DNA from: Semisulcospira habei
Taxonomy: Eukaryota > Mollusca > Gastropoda > Semisulcospiridae
Length of the DNA: 64,000 bases
Assembly: GCA_036245525.1 (NCBI GenBank)
Contig: BTPG01000007.1
Span: 164,127,894-164,191,893 of the forward strand
Reading direction: 5' to 3'
Part shown: in pieces, positions 22,528-33,061 of the stretch
How positions within the stretch are numbered: position 1 is the first letter of the stretch
Layout: every line of letters begins with the position of its first letter
Position numbers and translations under genes: made by a program
The notes under the pieces: model-generated
What the model saw: only the letters and a program-made list of their open reading frames with translations
What the model was told of the DNA's origin: nothing
Database searches by the model: none

Positions 22528-22627
22528 ATGCAGCGCTCCGGCATATTCCTCACCTTGACTTTGGTCGTCACTGTGATGACATTGACCTTGACCTTAGCCC
22601 CGACGACCTCCGCGGCGCCGCATGCTC
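22528..22627 (+). CDS. Exon 1 of a candidate secreted-peptide gene: signal peptide
   Basis: ATG 22528 opens 33 codons plus one base before a strong donor (C|GTAAGT at 22628). The peptide is a textbook secretion signal: MQRSG, then a hydrophobic core IFLTLTLVVTVMTLTLTL, then APTTSAA with probable cleavage after TSA. Reading through the donor would stop within two codons, which supports splicing here. The exon ends in phase 1, and three downstream exons (24286, 28585 and 33062) all accept phase 1 and end in their own stops. Role inferred: prepropeptide for a secreted neuropeptide, defence peptide or venom-like peptide. No family is recognised. Confidence 0.6.
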
Positions 22628-22945
22628 GTAAGTAAAACTTTAAAACACATTTTATTATTTTCTCGGCTGTTCGATATTTCAGCCAGAGGGAAAGAAAGGT
22701 CGGTCCTCTAAGCCCCGTCTAAGTTTGAAGGTCCCGAAGAAAAGTTGCGCCCCCCTCCCCACCGCACTCCCCCTCCATCGGGAGGTAACTGATCCGCCCC
22801 TGGAGCATATCCGTTTAACCATCGCAAATTGACTCCTTCACTGCCGTGAAGAGTATTGACGCGTCACCTTATGAGGCACAGATCTTCATCAGCTCTCTCT
22901 CTCTCTGTTTCTGTCTCTCTGTCTGTCTGTCTCTCGCTAGCTCTC

Positions 22946-22950
<5 letters not shown>

Positions 22951-23015
<65 letters not shown>
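22951..23015. repeat. (GT)n microsatellite
   Basis: It follows a CTCTGTCT-rich stretch (22895-22950). A (CT)n run is at 23273-23317. Confidence 0.95.
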
Positions 23016-23016
<1 letters not shown>

Positions 23017-23272
23017 TATAAGATGAATGTTGAGTGTTACTATTATTCTGTGTATATAATTTTTTTTAAATTTTATTATTATTTTGTTTCTATTTTTAAT
23101 TTAAAATTGTTGCATGAAAATAATGTGTGTAGATATAATGTTTTTATTATTATTATTTTTTGTAAAACCTTATTTTATGTTGTAGATGTTAGCAACGGCA
23201 AGTTTGTAAAATGACGATTTGTTTCTGTCAATCAAAACTTTTTACCTGTTGATAAATAAAGTTTCATCATCA

Positions 23273-23319
<47 letters not shown>

Positions 23320-23582
23320 CGGACGCGGAAGTTTTGTGTATTAATGACTTGTTGACTGCAACCTAGCCCTTCGCCGGGGTGGGGGTGGGCGGGGGTCGGG
23401 GGTGTGGGGGGGGGGGAGGGGGGAAGGCTCATTAAGAGCGGTGTCAGGCCATTAAAGATGGGGTGATTTTAGTCGTGTTCCCTGCAAATGTCACATAATA
23501 TGATAAACTGATCTTGCAGATGGCAGCAGGCACAGCAGGGCCAGTTGGGACATGAAATATTATGGCCATTGTGGGAAAAGTC

Positions 23583-23680
23583 ATTGTCCAGGCTGACGTC
23601 GGCTGCAGATGGCCCGCGCACTGACGTGCGCGGGACATCTGCGGCCGGCGTCGGCCCTTGGACTGTTTTGCTCACTGGGT
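23583..23680. repeat. Family G GC-rich palindrome, copy 2
   Basis: GGCTGACGTCGGCTGCAGAT, GGCCCGCGCACTGACGTGCG and the complementary arm. Both arms have GCAGAT/ATCTGC where copy 1 has GCCGTT/AACGGC. A half copy occurs at 25200-25250. Confidence 0.7.
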
Positions 23681-23689
23681 GAAAAATTG

Positions 23690-24013
23690 AGAGGAAAATC
23701 GTCCGGATGAACGCCAATATCATATCCGGATGTTGACAATACTTTGGACCAGGCATAGAAGCGCAGCTCTCAAGTCTCTTTGGGACACTATGCATCAAGC
23801 TATCCCAGTGTCGTGCGAGCCTGGAAACTGGAAGGAAAACGTTAAACGTTTAGGGCTTAACGTATTTGGTCCACCACGAAGGTGATTTCAAAGACGGGGC
23901 ACAGAATAGGGCCTGAAAAAAACAAATTCAGTTTGAACCCAGCTGGGTTTGAATCGGCCGCGACCTTTCGGACTAGAGTCGAACTCTCTACCACCTGAGC
24001 TACCCAGCTACCC
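23690..24013 (-). mobile_element. tRNA-derived SINE, head at 24013
   Basis: On the minus strand the head reads TAGCTCAGGTGGTAGAG, which fits a polymerase III A box, and about 40 bp later GATTCAAACCC, which fits a B box. The body runs to about 23690. It is not a plausible functional tRNA because the stem and anticodon regions are disrupted. Confidence 0.45.
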
Positions 24014-24285
24014 GAACCAGGAAGAGTGTTGGGGGGGGGGGGGGAGGGGGGAGGGGCAGGTAATTTTTTAAGATCTTCTGATTTATAGAAGAAACTTTAT
24101 AGTATGAGACGCGGCAGAGCTCTTTCATTAGCATGCCTGTGATGTCAAAGGCGTGCAGGCCTTAGACTCTGACAGTGAAGTAACACGAAAAAAAAAAAAC
24201 AAAAAACAAAAAAAAAAAAAACCCGCATGTCTAGCTACGCTAACCGCGCTGTTGAACGTAGCCCCTCTTGTTCGGTTTGTTTCAG

Positions 24286-24431
24286 CCATAGCACTGCCGG
24301 ACCACGGACCGGCCCAGGAGTTTGGCGACTGGAGGACGTCAAACAATAGGAGGAGTGTCAGACCCAGACATTGGGGATGCAATTGCAGAATGTTCTACTG
24401 CCCGTGTGATGAGACGGACAAGTTTCCTTAG
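24286..24431 (+). CDS. Candidate peptide gene, terminal exon a (four-cysteine peptide)
   Basis: The acceptor TTTGTTTCAG precedes 24286. Two bases complete the exon 1 split codon, then 47 codons and TAG. With exon 1 this gives an 81-residue precursor. An RR site (NNRRSV) lies before a compact C-terminal peptide with cysteines in the pattern C-x-C-x4-C-x-C (GCNCRMFYCPC), preceded by PRHW and followed by an acidic tail. Such spacing suits a two-disulfide hairpin. The size and plan match neuropeptide, antimicrobial or conotoxin-like precursors, but no known family is recognised. The W..C..RM..C..C likeness to the exon at 33062 suggests common origin. Confidence 0.55.
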
Positions 24432-24470
24432 ACCTTTCACGCGGCCGACCCCGCAACGCCTCTCAGAAAG

Positions 24471-24601
24471 TGAAAATTTAAACACTAAACATCGAACGTA
24501 GGCAAGCGCCGCCCAGTTTGCAACAGTTCATCGCGCTGAACTGTTGCGAACTGGGCGGCGCTTGCCAACGCCCGATGTTTAATGCTTGTAGTATTTTCAC
24601 T
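24471..24601. repeat. 131-bp palindrome just after peptide exon a
   Basis: AGTGAAAATTTAAACACTAA and ...GTAGTATTTTCACT are outer arms. The inner arms GGCAAGCGCCGCCCAGTTTG / complement are near perfect around TTCATCGCGCTGAA. It starts 40 bp after the stop codon, so it would lie in the 3'UTR. Confidence 0.7.
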
Positions 24602-24732
24602 GTCCTGTATATACACTGTCTACTTTGCTTATGACAAGGTCGGACGCAACAAAATCGGATACAACAACGCTTTCTGAGAGCCAGAGGTCCCGATAGCTAA
24701 TTATTTCGCTGAGAAAGGAAACTTCGGATATT

Positions 24733-24946
24733 TGAACTCATTCTACCCCAACACCGAAATCCCCAAATTTTGCCGTTGTCCTCTGAAGACTGCACTCTAG
24801 TGCAGGACACAGATCGACCATGATAGTTCAAGGGTGATGCCAGAATAGCTTGGCGCTCATAGGCGCCAAGCTATTCTGGCATCACCCTTGAACTATCATG
24901 GTCAATCCTTATCTTGCTGTGGTGTGTCTGGGGTACAATGAGTTAA
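24733..24946. mobile_element. Family A TTAA hairpin MITE, inverted relative to 22206
   Basis: The left end is TTGAACTCATTCTACCCC (one TTAA base changed) and the right end GGGGTACAATGAGTTAA. It has the same hairpin as the copy at 22206. Confidence 0.8.
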
Positions 24947-25317
24947 GTAGGACTGGCGATTTTTTTTTATATATCCAAAGTTTTCTGTACAGGTATTGTC
25001 AACTTCCGCCGCCATGGCAAAAGCCACTAGGTCTGTTTTTGCGAAAAGCGAGATTTTCATTGTGTATCATTGAACATCTAGCTTTTCTCAAAAATTGACT
25101 TGCTGGCTTTTGCGATAATACGGCAGACTTTCGGAAATGCCAGCGTTTGGACGGCTCACAATGTTTCTCCTTAAGAAAATGAAAGTGGTGTTTGGTGAGC
25201 AAACGGTCATCGGGCCGTGATCGGCCGCTGGCCCGCGCACAGTCGTGCGACGACCCTGTGTTTCGTAAGTTATTGTGAGTAGTATATATGTATACCTCAC
25301 AGTATCGCGATATACCG

Positions 25318-25532
25318 GGTCTTCACTGCCGAGAAAAAAATGAACACGACCCGACTGCAAGAGGCATGGATCCTCATGAGCCCCCGCGGTCGCGGGGGCT
25401 CATGAGGATCTATGCCTCTTGCTGAGACCAATTTGTATTCCTATTAACTGGAGGGTTGTGGCTTTGGGTAGTTGAAAGAAAAAGAATTCAGAAATCACAA
25501 GAATGTACGTACAGTGGCAGGGAAGGGGTTAA
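25318..25532. mobile_element. Family D TTAA hairpin MITE
   Basis: TTCACTGCCGAGAAAAA on the left and GTGGCAGGGAAGGGGTTAA on the right. The hairpin AAGAGGCATGGATCCTCATG / complement is centred on CCCGCGGTCGCGGG. Confidence 0.75.
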
Positions 25533-25680
25533 GTACGGTAACAATTTGCAGCATATAGTTTGTTTTTCCTTTCACGTTCTCAATAAAAAATAAAGTGACT
25601 CTGAACGTTATGACATTGGATTCAGCAGTTACTTTGTTCCTAATAATCATGCATGTTTTTGGTTTTGCTTGTCACTTCAG

Positions 25681-26028
25681 TCACCACGCACGCACGCACG
25701 CATACATTCACGCACGCACGCGTGGATGCGCGCACACACACATTTACACGCACACACACGTGCGCCGGCGCGCGCACACACACAGTGACATACACACACA
25801 CGCGCGCACGCACGCAGGCACGCGCGCACACACACACACACACAGTGACATACACTCACGCACGCACACACACACACACCACATGCACGCACGCTAACAC
25901 ACGCACGCACACAAACACACACACGCACTCACATACGCACTGACACTCACAAATACTCACGCACGCACGCACCCACGCACACAAGCACCCCCCCCACACA
26001 CACACACACATACACACACACACACACA

Positions 26029-26060
<32 letters not shown>

Positions 26061-26063
26061 CAC

Positions 26064-26101
<38 letters not shown>
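25681..26101. repeat. Mixed (CA)n/(CG)n alternating purine-pyrimidine tract, 420 bp
   Basis: Nearly pure alternation of CACGCACG, CACACA and CGCGCG. ORFs on both strands are low-complexity artefacts. Confidence 0.95.
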
Positions 26102-26103
<2 letters not shown>

Positions 26104-26383
26104 AATTCTGAAGCGCCTGCAGTGCACGCCGTTTTGAAATTCAGTATCAAGAATGTATGAACTGAATGGGAATGAGTCGGTTAAATCTCGACTGTTTTAT
26201 CCGTACTTTCGCATTGATAGGCCACAGGAAAGGCGTGACTCGAAATGCATCATCATCATCGTATATCATATTATTATCATCATATATACTAACGAGCAAA
26301 AGAAATACGACATTTGGAATCATCGGAAACATCGTGCACATGCCAGCCTTCAACATCATGTAACTAAAGATTGTTGTCGAGAG

Positions 26384-26468
26384 TTAATCTTTTGTGTGTC
26401 GGTAAAGGTTTTTGTTGCGATGATTCCTGTCGCGACAAAACCGCTACCGACACGCGGGAAATGGTTAA
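26384..26468. mobile_element. Family E TTAA hairpin
   Basis: TTAATCTTTTGTGTGTCGGT opens and ACGCGGGAAATGGTTAA closes, around GTTGCGATGATTCCTGTCGC. Confidence 0.7.
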
Positions 26469-26957
26469 ACTGTTCTTACTGGTCCCAATAGGCATGCTCC
26501 GACTTGTTCAAACATTGGCTGGAGACGGAATTTAATTTTAACGTGCGCGGAACGGCCGCACAAAGCAGTACTGATATCAGTGAATTGTGCTCAGTGCCAG
26601 TGCGCACCGCAAAAGAATGACAGTTTGTAGTCATGATGATTTGACTCCACATAATGTTACGTAAAACAAAGGTCACATCCAACTCCTGCCCGTCACTACG
26701 ACTGAACCAGAAAAGTTTGTTGTGATAAACATGACCCTCATCCAAACTCCCCCTAAAACAAGCCATCCGAACCGACTCGATCGCCTTTGATTCACACTCA
26801 TGGGTAAGAAACACTGGCTAATATCAGGGCTATTTAGAGAGACAGACACACATACTTCAGTGTCTGAACAAAAAATCCCGACAGTTATTTTGATCATGTG
26901 GCGGCCAGAAGCAAAAGTAGTTCAGTTTTATTCCTCCGTAACGTATATATTGTTTTT

Positions 26958-27300
26958 CAGTCAAATATAATAATAATAAAGAGTATTTATTAGGCGCGGC
27001 CTATACATGTTGAAATGCTTTAGGTGCTGTACACTGACGTGAAAAAAATATTACACAGAAAGTGACAACTACAAACAAAAAACACATGTACAGTTACTGA
27101 CACAAAAGAACAGAAGATGACTAAAAACACGAACACTGATAAATGATCAGCAAGATTGGAAGGATGGGTTTGAAGACTGCGTTTAAAACTGGCACAGACT
27201 AGTCACTGTGTCTCAAGGATTTGGACGGAAGATCATTCCAGACTGATGGACCCTGGTAAGAAAAAGATCTCTACCCCAAATCATTCAGTCCTTAATGTTG
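26958..27300 (-). mobile_element. 3' end of a non-LTR element with (ATT)n tail
   Basis: On the minus strand it ends GGCGCCTAATAAA-like sequence (GCCGCGCCTAATAAATACTC) followed by (TTA)n at 26966-26977. The body reads toward higher coordinates (TCTGGAATGATCTTCCGTCC near 27225). No coding sequence. Confidence 0.45.
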
Positions 27301-27954
27301 GAATCCAAAACATTAACTGAATAAATAAGACACTAAATGACTAAGATAACTAAATCAGTAAGACACTTGGCGCAACTGAGAGCCAATGATAAGAGAGAGG
27401 CCCGGAGGGGGTAAGTGAGTGAACCTGACCGAGTGTCATTGGGGTGCTTGATTTGCAGTGTCTTGTTATAGCAGTGCAATCATCAGATCTTTTTCAATGC
27501 AGAGGTCTAATGCCGCAGGTCACGGTGAGCCGCGTGTAGCACGTGCATGATCAGAGTCAGTCGCCGACAGCATGCTGACTCGACCTACAAGATTTTTTAG
27601 TATAACACAGTAACAGCTAAGTCGATGCATATCGAGCCCTAGAGTTGAATGCAAAACAGTGCAGGCCAGGGCATTTGCGGGCACCATTAACAAAGCGAGC
27701 ATCTAATTCTATACAGGTGTCATTTCAATTGAGCACCCATGTCCCACGTGAGTTAGTCTGACCAATAAAAACGCCACCCAGCTGTCTTCCATGTTTTGCA
27801 AATGGATCCCAAAACAATCAGTTTGTCTTGGACTCGTACACACATTAATGTACGTGCTGAGAATGCGACTTTTGTTGTGATTCCTTTGATGAAATTGAAT
27901 ATTAATGGTGACGCAAATTCGGTCAGTATTGTTCATTGGACAGTTCATACGTAA

Positions 27955-28048
27955 CTCAGTTTCTTCCACGTGAATGAGCTTCAGTGCACCCACGACAACG
28001 GCAATTAGTCGTGGGCGCACTGAAGCTCATTCACGTTGAAGAAACTGT
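27955..28048. repeat. Near-perfect palindrome of about 92 bp (family L)
   Basis: CAGTTTCTTCCACGTGAATG and its complement flank GTGCACCCACGAC...GTCGTGGGCGCAC. Single copy here. It sits immediately beside the TTAA of the next element. Confidence 0.75.
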
Positions 28049-28049
28049 G

Positions 28050-28273
28050 TTAACCCATATCATACTGAGACTAAAAGCTTCAAATTTGTACACTGTCATA
28101 TGCAAGCTACATTATAGTACTTACAGAAAAGGATTTAGACCAATGGCTTTAGTACAAGGGTGGTGCCAGAATAGCTTGGCGCCTACAGGCGCCAAGCTAT
28201 TCTCTCACTACCCTTGAACTATTTTAGTCAAACTTATTTCACACTCTGGTGTATTCCGAATAATAAGGGTTAA
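28050..28273. mobile_element. Family C TTAA hairpin MITE
   Basis: TTAACCCATATCATACTGAG on the left; CCGAATAATAAGGGTTAA on the right. The hairpin GGTGGTGCCAGAATAGCTTG is at 28153-28222, with the right arm partly altered. Confidence 0.75.
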
Positions 28274-28584
28274 GCATGGACCTTTTTTGCGTGGATTGCA
28301 TATTGAGACTTGAGATTCAGTAAATTGTTGGAAAAAGAAATAAGCAACGAAGTAAAACTGACACTCTGGAAAGGAAAAGCACAACACTTTCAGACCTTCC
28401 GAAGCGTGTCTTTCTCACACATTGCCGATTGTTGATTTGCATGTTGCAGTCAACTTTTCATTCTGTGAATGGTTAGTGCCCCCACTCTTGCATGTACAGA
28501 AGTACGTATCGGCGCGCACAGCGTTTTGATAAAGATGACTTTTGACCATTGTGATCTGTCAAGGAATGTTTTTATATTTTTCAG

Positions 28585-28740
28585 CTCGCCTGACGTACGG
28601 TGATGTTGTCAAACCTTTGAATGGGAAACGCATGAGGGACCAAATCATCGATAGAGACGTGTCATATGGTGACTCACAACAGTGGGTGCAGTACTTTGCT
28701 TTGATGGGCTAACTTCATGGCTATGACTCCACGTTTGTAG
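28585..28740 (+). CDS. Candidate peptide gene, alternative exon b (amidation-type signals)
   Basis: The acceptor TATTTTTCAG precedes 28585. The first two bases complete the same phase-1 codon as exon a, then 41 codons and TAA at 28710-28712; the other two frames close at once. With exon 1 it would give a 75-residue precursor. It contains LNGKR, a classic cleavage plus amidation site. The last residues are QYFALMG then stop, so a C-terminal glycine could also give an amidated end. No cysteine. A strong donor (TAG|GTATGT at 28741) follows 28 nt after the stop, so a further 3'UTR exon is possible. It could instead be a UTR exon with a chance ORF. Confidence 0.45.
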
Positions 28741-29264
28741 GTATGTAACAATTTCATGTAGTCATTTGTAGGCCTTTCCATACAGAGGCTGGAAAATGAT
28801 TTGTCTCAGAAACTGTTGCACAGTCATGCTAGGGGCTTATAAGGATCTATGTCTTGCTGAAACTAGTTTGTCTCTATGGCCTTTGGATGGTTGTGGCTTT
28901 TGGTCTTTGTATGAACCAAGATTTGAGAAACAAAATAATCATCCAGTGTCAGAAAAGGGTTTAAGCCTGTCTGACTTGGGTATGTAAATATGAATGAAGC
29001 CATCAGGAGGTAAAAGAGTTTGCTCAATTTTAAAAATAGATAATGCAAGAGATAATGGTAATACATTATAAAAAAAGAAAAAAAAAAAAAAAAAAAAAAG
29101 GAAAGAAACATATTTGGTAACATTTTCATACTAACTTCAGATCACTTTATATATTTAAAATACAGGCGATCAGACATTCCAAACCTTCAGTAGCTGAGCT
29201 GACCCTGAATGTCCTGTGTTTGTCTTGCCCTGTCGTTGTCTTCATAGTGAATGTGTTTGTTTCA

Positions 29265-29376
29265 CGTGATCTTGCATGTTGCGTTCAGTTCATGCTGTTT
29301 TTAGCCGATTCACAGAATTTGGTAAAGTGCCTATATAATGACCATTATTATTATTGTATTATTATTATTTTGTTGT
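29265..29376 (+). mobile_element. Non-LTR element 3' tail
   Basis: GGTAAAGTGCCTATATAATG followed by (ATT)n at 29344-29371, like the tails at 9439 and 47459. The coding part is absent. A poly-A run is at 29077-29099. Confidence 0.45.
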
Positions 29377-29535
29377 TTAAATGACAAAAGTCAAAACAGC
29401 TTGCCAGTTTAGAATATACCACAAATCCGATAGAAACAAGGGGTCTTACCTGGTCATTATGGTACATCGTCCAGATTTACAATGAACCTGTTCATACATA
29501 TGTTAGCTGAATATGTGTCATTTCTGTGTATCAGT

Positions 29536-29625
29536 TGTAACTCTTCCGCTGTTGGTAACGATTTTAGTTGAGGTGATTTCTACAGGAATCACCTCAGTCA
29601 TACTCGCTACCAACATTACTTGAAT
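29536..29625. mobile_element. Family E hairpin, flanks diverged
   Basis: CTCTTCCGCTGTTGGTAACG and its partner CGCTACCAACATTAC surround GAGGTGATTTCTACAGGAAT. TTAA is no longer evident. Confidence 0.55.
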
Positions 29626-29879
29626 TTAAGTCAGATGGCAATGAGTGTCACAATGGTGTGTGTTTTGGGGTCAGTTCTGAGCTAACAGGTAAAATGCCAC
29701 TTTTGGTATCAGTGTCAGATTATGTATATTTGATTAACTAGGTCAGATATGTTCCAATTAACTAGGTTTTGATAACTAGGTCAGATTAACTTCATTAAGT
29801 AGGTCACTTCTTGTTTTGTGGTTCAGATTGGTGTTGATCACTTTTGGTTATCAAGATCAGATGTATGTCACTGCTGCTT

Positions 29880-31995
29880 ATCGCAGTCAGATGAGTGTAA
29901 CTGATGGGTGTCACTTCTGCTTATTTAAGTCTAATGGGTGTCACTGTTGGTTAATTAGGTCTGATGCATGTCACTGTTGGGTGTAACTGCTAGTTGTCTA
30001 GGTCTGTTTGGTATCACTTTTTGCTTTTCTTAGGTCAGATGAACGTCATTTCTGGTTATCTAGGTTGGATGGGTGACACTCTGATTATCTAGGTTGGATG
30101 GGTGACACTCTGGTTATCTATGTCAGATGGGTGTCAGTGCTGGTTATTTAGGCCTGATGGGTGTTACTGTTGGTTGTGATTGCTGGTTTATTCAGGTTGG
30201 ATGGGGGTCTCTGTTGGGTATAACTGTTGGTTGTCAAGGTATGTCTGTCACTGCTGGTTATCTAGGTCGGATGGGTGTCACTTCTGGCTGTCTAGTTCAG
30301 ATGGGTGTCACTTCTGGCTGTCTAGTTCAAATGGGTGTCACTGTTGGGCGTGATTGCTGGTTTATTCAGGTTGGATGGGTGTCTCTGTTGGGTATAACTG
30401 TTGGTTGTCAAGGTCTGTGTGTCACTGCTGGTTATCTATTTAAGATTGGTGTCATTTATCTAGGTCATACAGTTCTCACATCTGGTTATATAGGTCAGAG
30501 GGGTCTCACTTCTGGCTATATATATCAGAAGGGTGTCACTTCTGCTTATTTAGGTCATATGGGTCACACTTCTGGTTATCTATGTCTGATAGGTATCACT
30601 TCTGGTTATCTAGGTCAGATGGGTGTCCCTTCTTTTTCTCTAGTTCAGATGGGTGTCACTTGTGGTTATCTTGTCTGATTGGTGTCACTTCTGGTTATCT
30701 ATGTCTGATTGGTGTCACTTCTGGTTATGTAGGCTAAAGGGGTTTCACTGTTGGTTATCTAGGTCAGATGGGTGTCACTTCTGGTTATCTATGTCTGATT
30801 GGTTTCTGGTTATCTAGGTCAGATGGGTGTCACTTCTGGTTAACTAGGTCAGATGGGTGTCACTTCTGGTTATCTATGTCTGATTGGTGTCACTTCTGGT
30901 TATCTATGTCTGATTGGTGTCATTTCTGGTTATGTAGGCTAACGGGGTTTCACTGCTGGTTATCTAGGTCAAATGGGTGTCACTTCTGGTTAACGAGGTC
31001 AGATTTCACTTTTGCTTAGCTTATGTCAATGAATGTCACTTCTGGTTATTTAGGTTGGATGGGTGTCACACTGGTTACCTATGTCAGATGAGTGTCACTG
31101 CTGGTTATTTAGGTCTGATGGGTGTCACTGTTGGTTTTATTTGCTGGATCAGTGTTGATGGGTGTCACTGTTGGGTGCAACTTTGAGTGTTGGTGATCTA
31201 GGTCAGATGGGTGTCACCACTGGTTATCTAGGTCAGATGGATGTCACCTTTTGTTATCCATGTAAGATGGGTGTCACTGTTGGTTTATCTAGGTCAGATG
31301 GGTGTCACTGCTGGTTACCTGTGGCAGATGGGTGTCACCACTTTTTTATCTAGGTCATATGGGTGTCACGTCTGGTTTATCTAGGTCAGATAGGTGTCAC
31401 TGCTGGTTATCTAGGTCAGATGAGTGTCACTGCTGGCTGTCTAGGTCAGATGGGCGTCACGTCTGGTCACCTAGGTCTGATGGGTGTCACTTCTGGTTAT
31501 CTAGGTCTGATGGAGTCACTGTTGATTTTCTAGGTAAGATTGGTGTCACTTCTGGTTATCTAGGCCACACGGGTGTCACCTCTGGTTATGTAGGTCTGAT
31601 GGGTGTCACTTCTGATTGTCTAGCTCAGATGTGTGTCACTGCTGATTATCTAGGTCAGATGGGTGTCACTCTGGTGATTGCGGTCAGGTGGTTGTGGATC
31701 ACAGCTGGTTTGCTGGGTGTCTTATATGTCTGTCATTTCTTTCTATGGTCCCTGGCTGTCTTCTGTTCAACTGGGTGTCATTTCTGGGTGTGCAGGTCAG
31801 GTTGATGTCATTTTGTCAAGAACAAATGAGTGTCATCTAATGGTATCTAGCTTAGATAAATATCACCACTGGACATCTTATTCAGAAGAAAATCGCCTAT
31901 AGGTAATCAGTTCATATAGGTGTCACCCTAGATATCTAGGTGAGATGAACATCACCATTGGACATCTAGGTCACCCTTGGTATGTTATTCAGATG
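29880..31995. repeat. 30-bp minisatellite, about 2.1 kb
   Basis: Unit close to CTGGTTATCTAGGTCAGATG + GGTGTCACTT, around 70 diverged copies. Because 30 is a multiple of three, long ORFs appear in all plus frames (for example 30127-30678, repeats of MGVTSGYLGQ); these are not genes. If the peptide gene model is right, the array lies inside an intron between alternative exons. Confidence 0.9.
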
Positions 31996-32091
31996 GCTGT
32001 CACCCTGGGTATACATTTTTGGTCTTTCCATCTGTCTGCAGTTGTTATCGCAAGTAACCAACATTACAATGTAACCAATATTACAATGCAA

Positions 32092-32129
<38 letters not shown>

Positions 32130-32311
32130 GGTCTTTGATTTTGGATCTGACAGCTTAAGGCCAAAGGTTGAGACTCAGAGGCCAACACGCTAGTCCAACA
32201 GTTTCAAGAAAAGGGGAAACAATGTTTTTCTTCATTTTCACAAGAAACTTGTGTAGTGCTAAAGTGATCTGCTCCAGGCAAGAAAGGGTTGATAGTTTGC
32301 ATTATCTCTTG

Positions 32312-32523
32312 TATCTCATTCTACCCCAACACCGAAATCCCCAAATTGTGCCGTTGTCCCCTAAAGACTGCATTGAAGTGCAGGACACAGATCGACCATG
32401 ATAGTTCAAGGGTGATGTCAGAATAGCTTGGCGCCCATAGGCGTCAAGCTATTCTGGCATCACCCTTGAACTATCATGGTCGATCCTTATCTTCCTGTGG
32501 TTGTCTGGGGTAGAATGAGTTAA
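32312..32523. mobile_element. Family A TTAA hairpin MITE
   Basis: Left CTCATTCTACCCCAACACC; right CTGGGGTAGAATGAGTTAA. Hairpin at 32392-32482. Same orientation as the copy at 24733. Confidence 0.8.
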
Positions 32524-32570
32524 AATGTTCTTACTATTAGCATGTTTTACGATAATGCTGGACAAAAGGG

Positions 32571-32776
32571 TTAAGCCCTTCCCTGCCACTATATGTACAT
32601 GTATTTCTGAAATCTGTGTTCATTCATTGACCAGAAGTCCAAGGAGCATGGAGACAAATTGGTCTCAGCAAGAGACATACAAGTCATCATGAGCTCCCAC
32701 AACTGCAAAGAATCATGAGGATCTATTTCTTTTGCAGTTGGATCGTGTACACATTTGCTTGGCAGTCAGGGGTTAA
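32571..32776. mobile_element. Family D TTAA hairpin MITE
   Basis: TTAAGCCCTTCCCTGCCAC opens and GGCAGTCAGGGGTTAA closes. The hairpin arms AGCAAGAGACATACAAGTCA / complement are degraded. Confidence 0.75.
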
Positions 32777-33061
32777 ATTAACTTGTAAAGTTTGATTGTC
32801 ATTTGTGGTGAAATGAAATACTTTTCTGCTTCTCTTCTCCAGAGTGCAACTGATGCACAAATGTGTGCCCACTCACATGGATTGTGAAAAAAAAGAAAGG
32901 GTTGAAAAATTTTACAAAGGCAAGATAATGTTGAAAACCCATTGTAATTTTAGCACTCAAAGCTGCCTTGAAGCAGATTGCTTTAAACTTTTAAAAAATT
33001 ATATTATTATTATTATATTATTATTATAGCGTTCCACTATTTTCTTCGGTTTTATCCACAG

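Noticed and set aside
23940..24015. tRNA gene on the minus strand
   Set aside because: A-box and B-box-like motifs exist but the cloverleaf pairing is broken; a SINE head explains it better.
25595..26101. His/Thr-rich and Cys/Val-rich ORFs
   Set aside because: They are translations of a CA/CG simple repeat.
30127..31805. Plus-strand ORFs with MGVTSGYLGQ-type repeats that look like a repetitive secreted protein
   Set aside because: The unit is a 30-bp minisatellite with ORFs in several frames, no signal peptide and frame drift between segments.
32843..33000. Frame with several cysteines after a good acceptor at 32842 (CVPTHMDC ... CLEADC)
   Set aside because: It needs phase 2, while the signal exon ends in phase 1, and it runs into an (ATT)n tract. 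It may be an untranslated exon at most.
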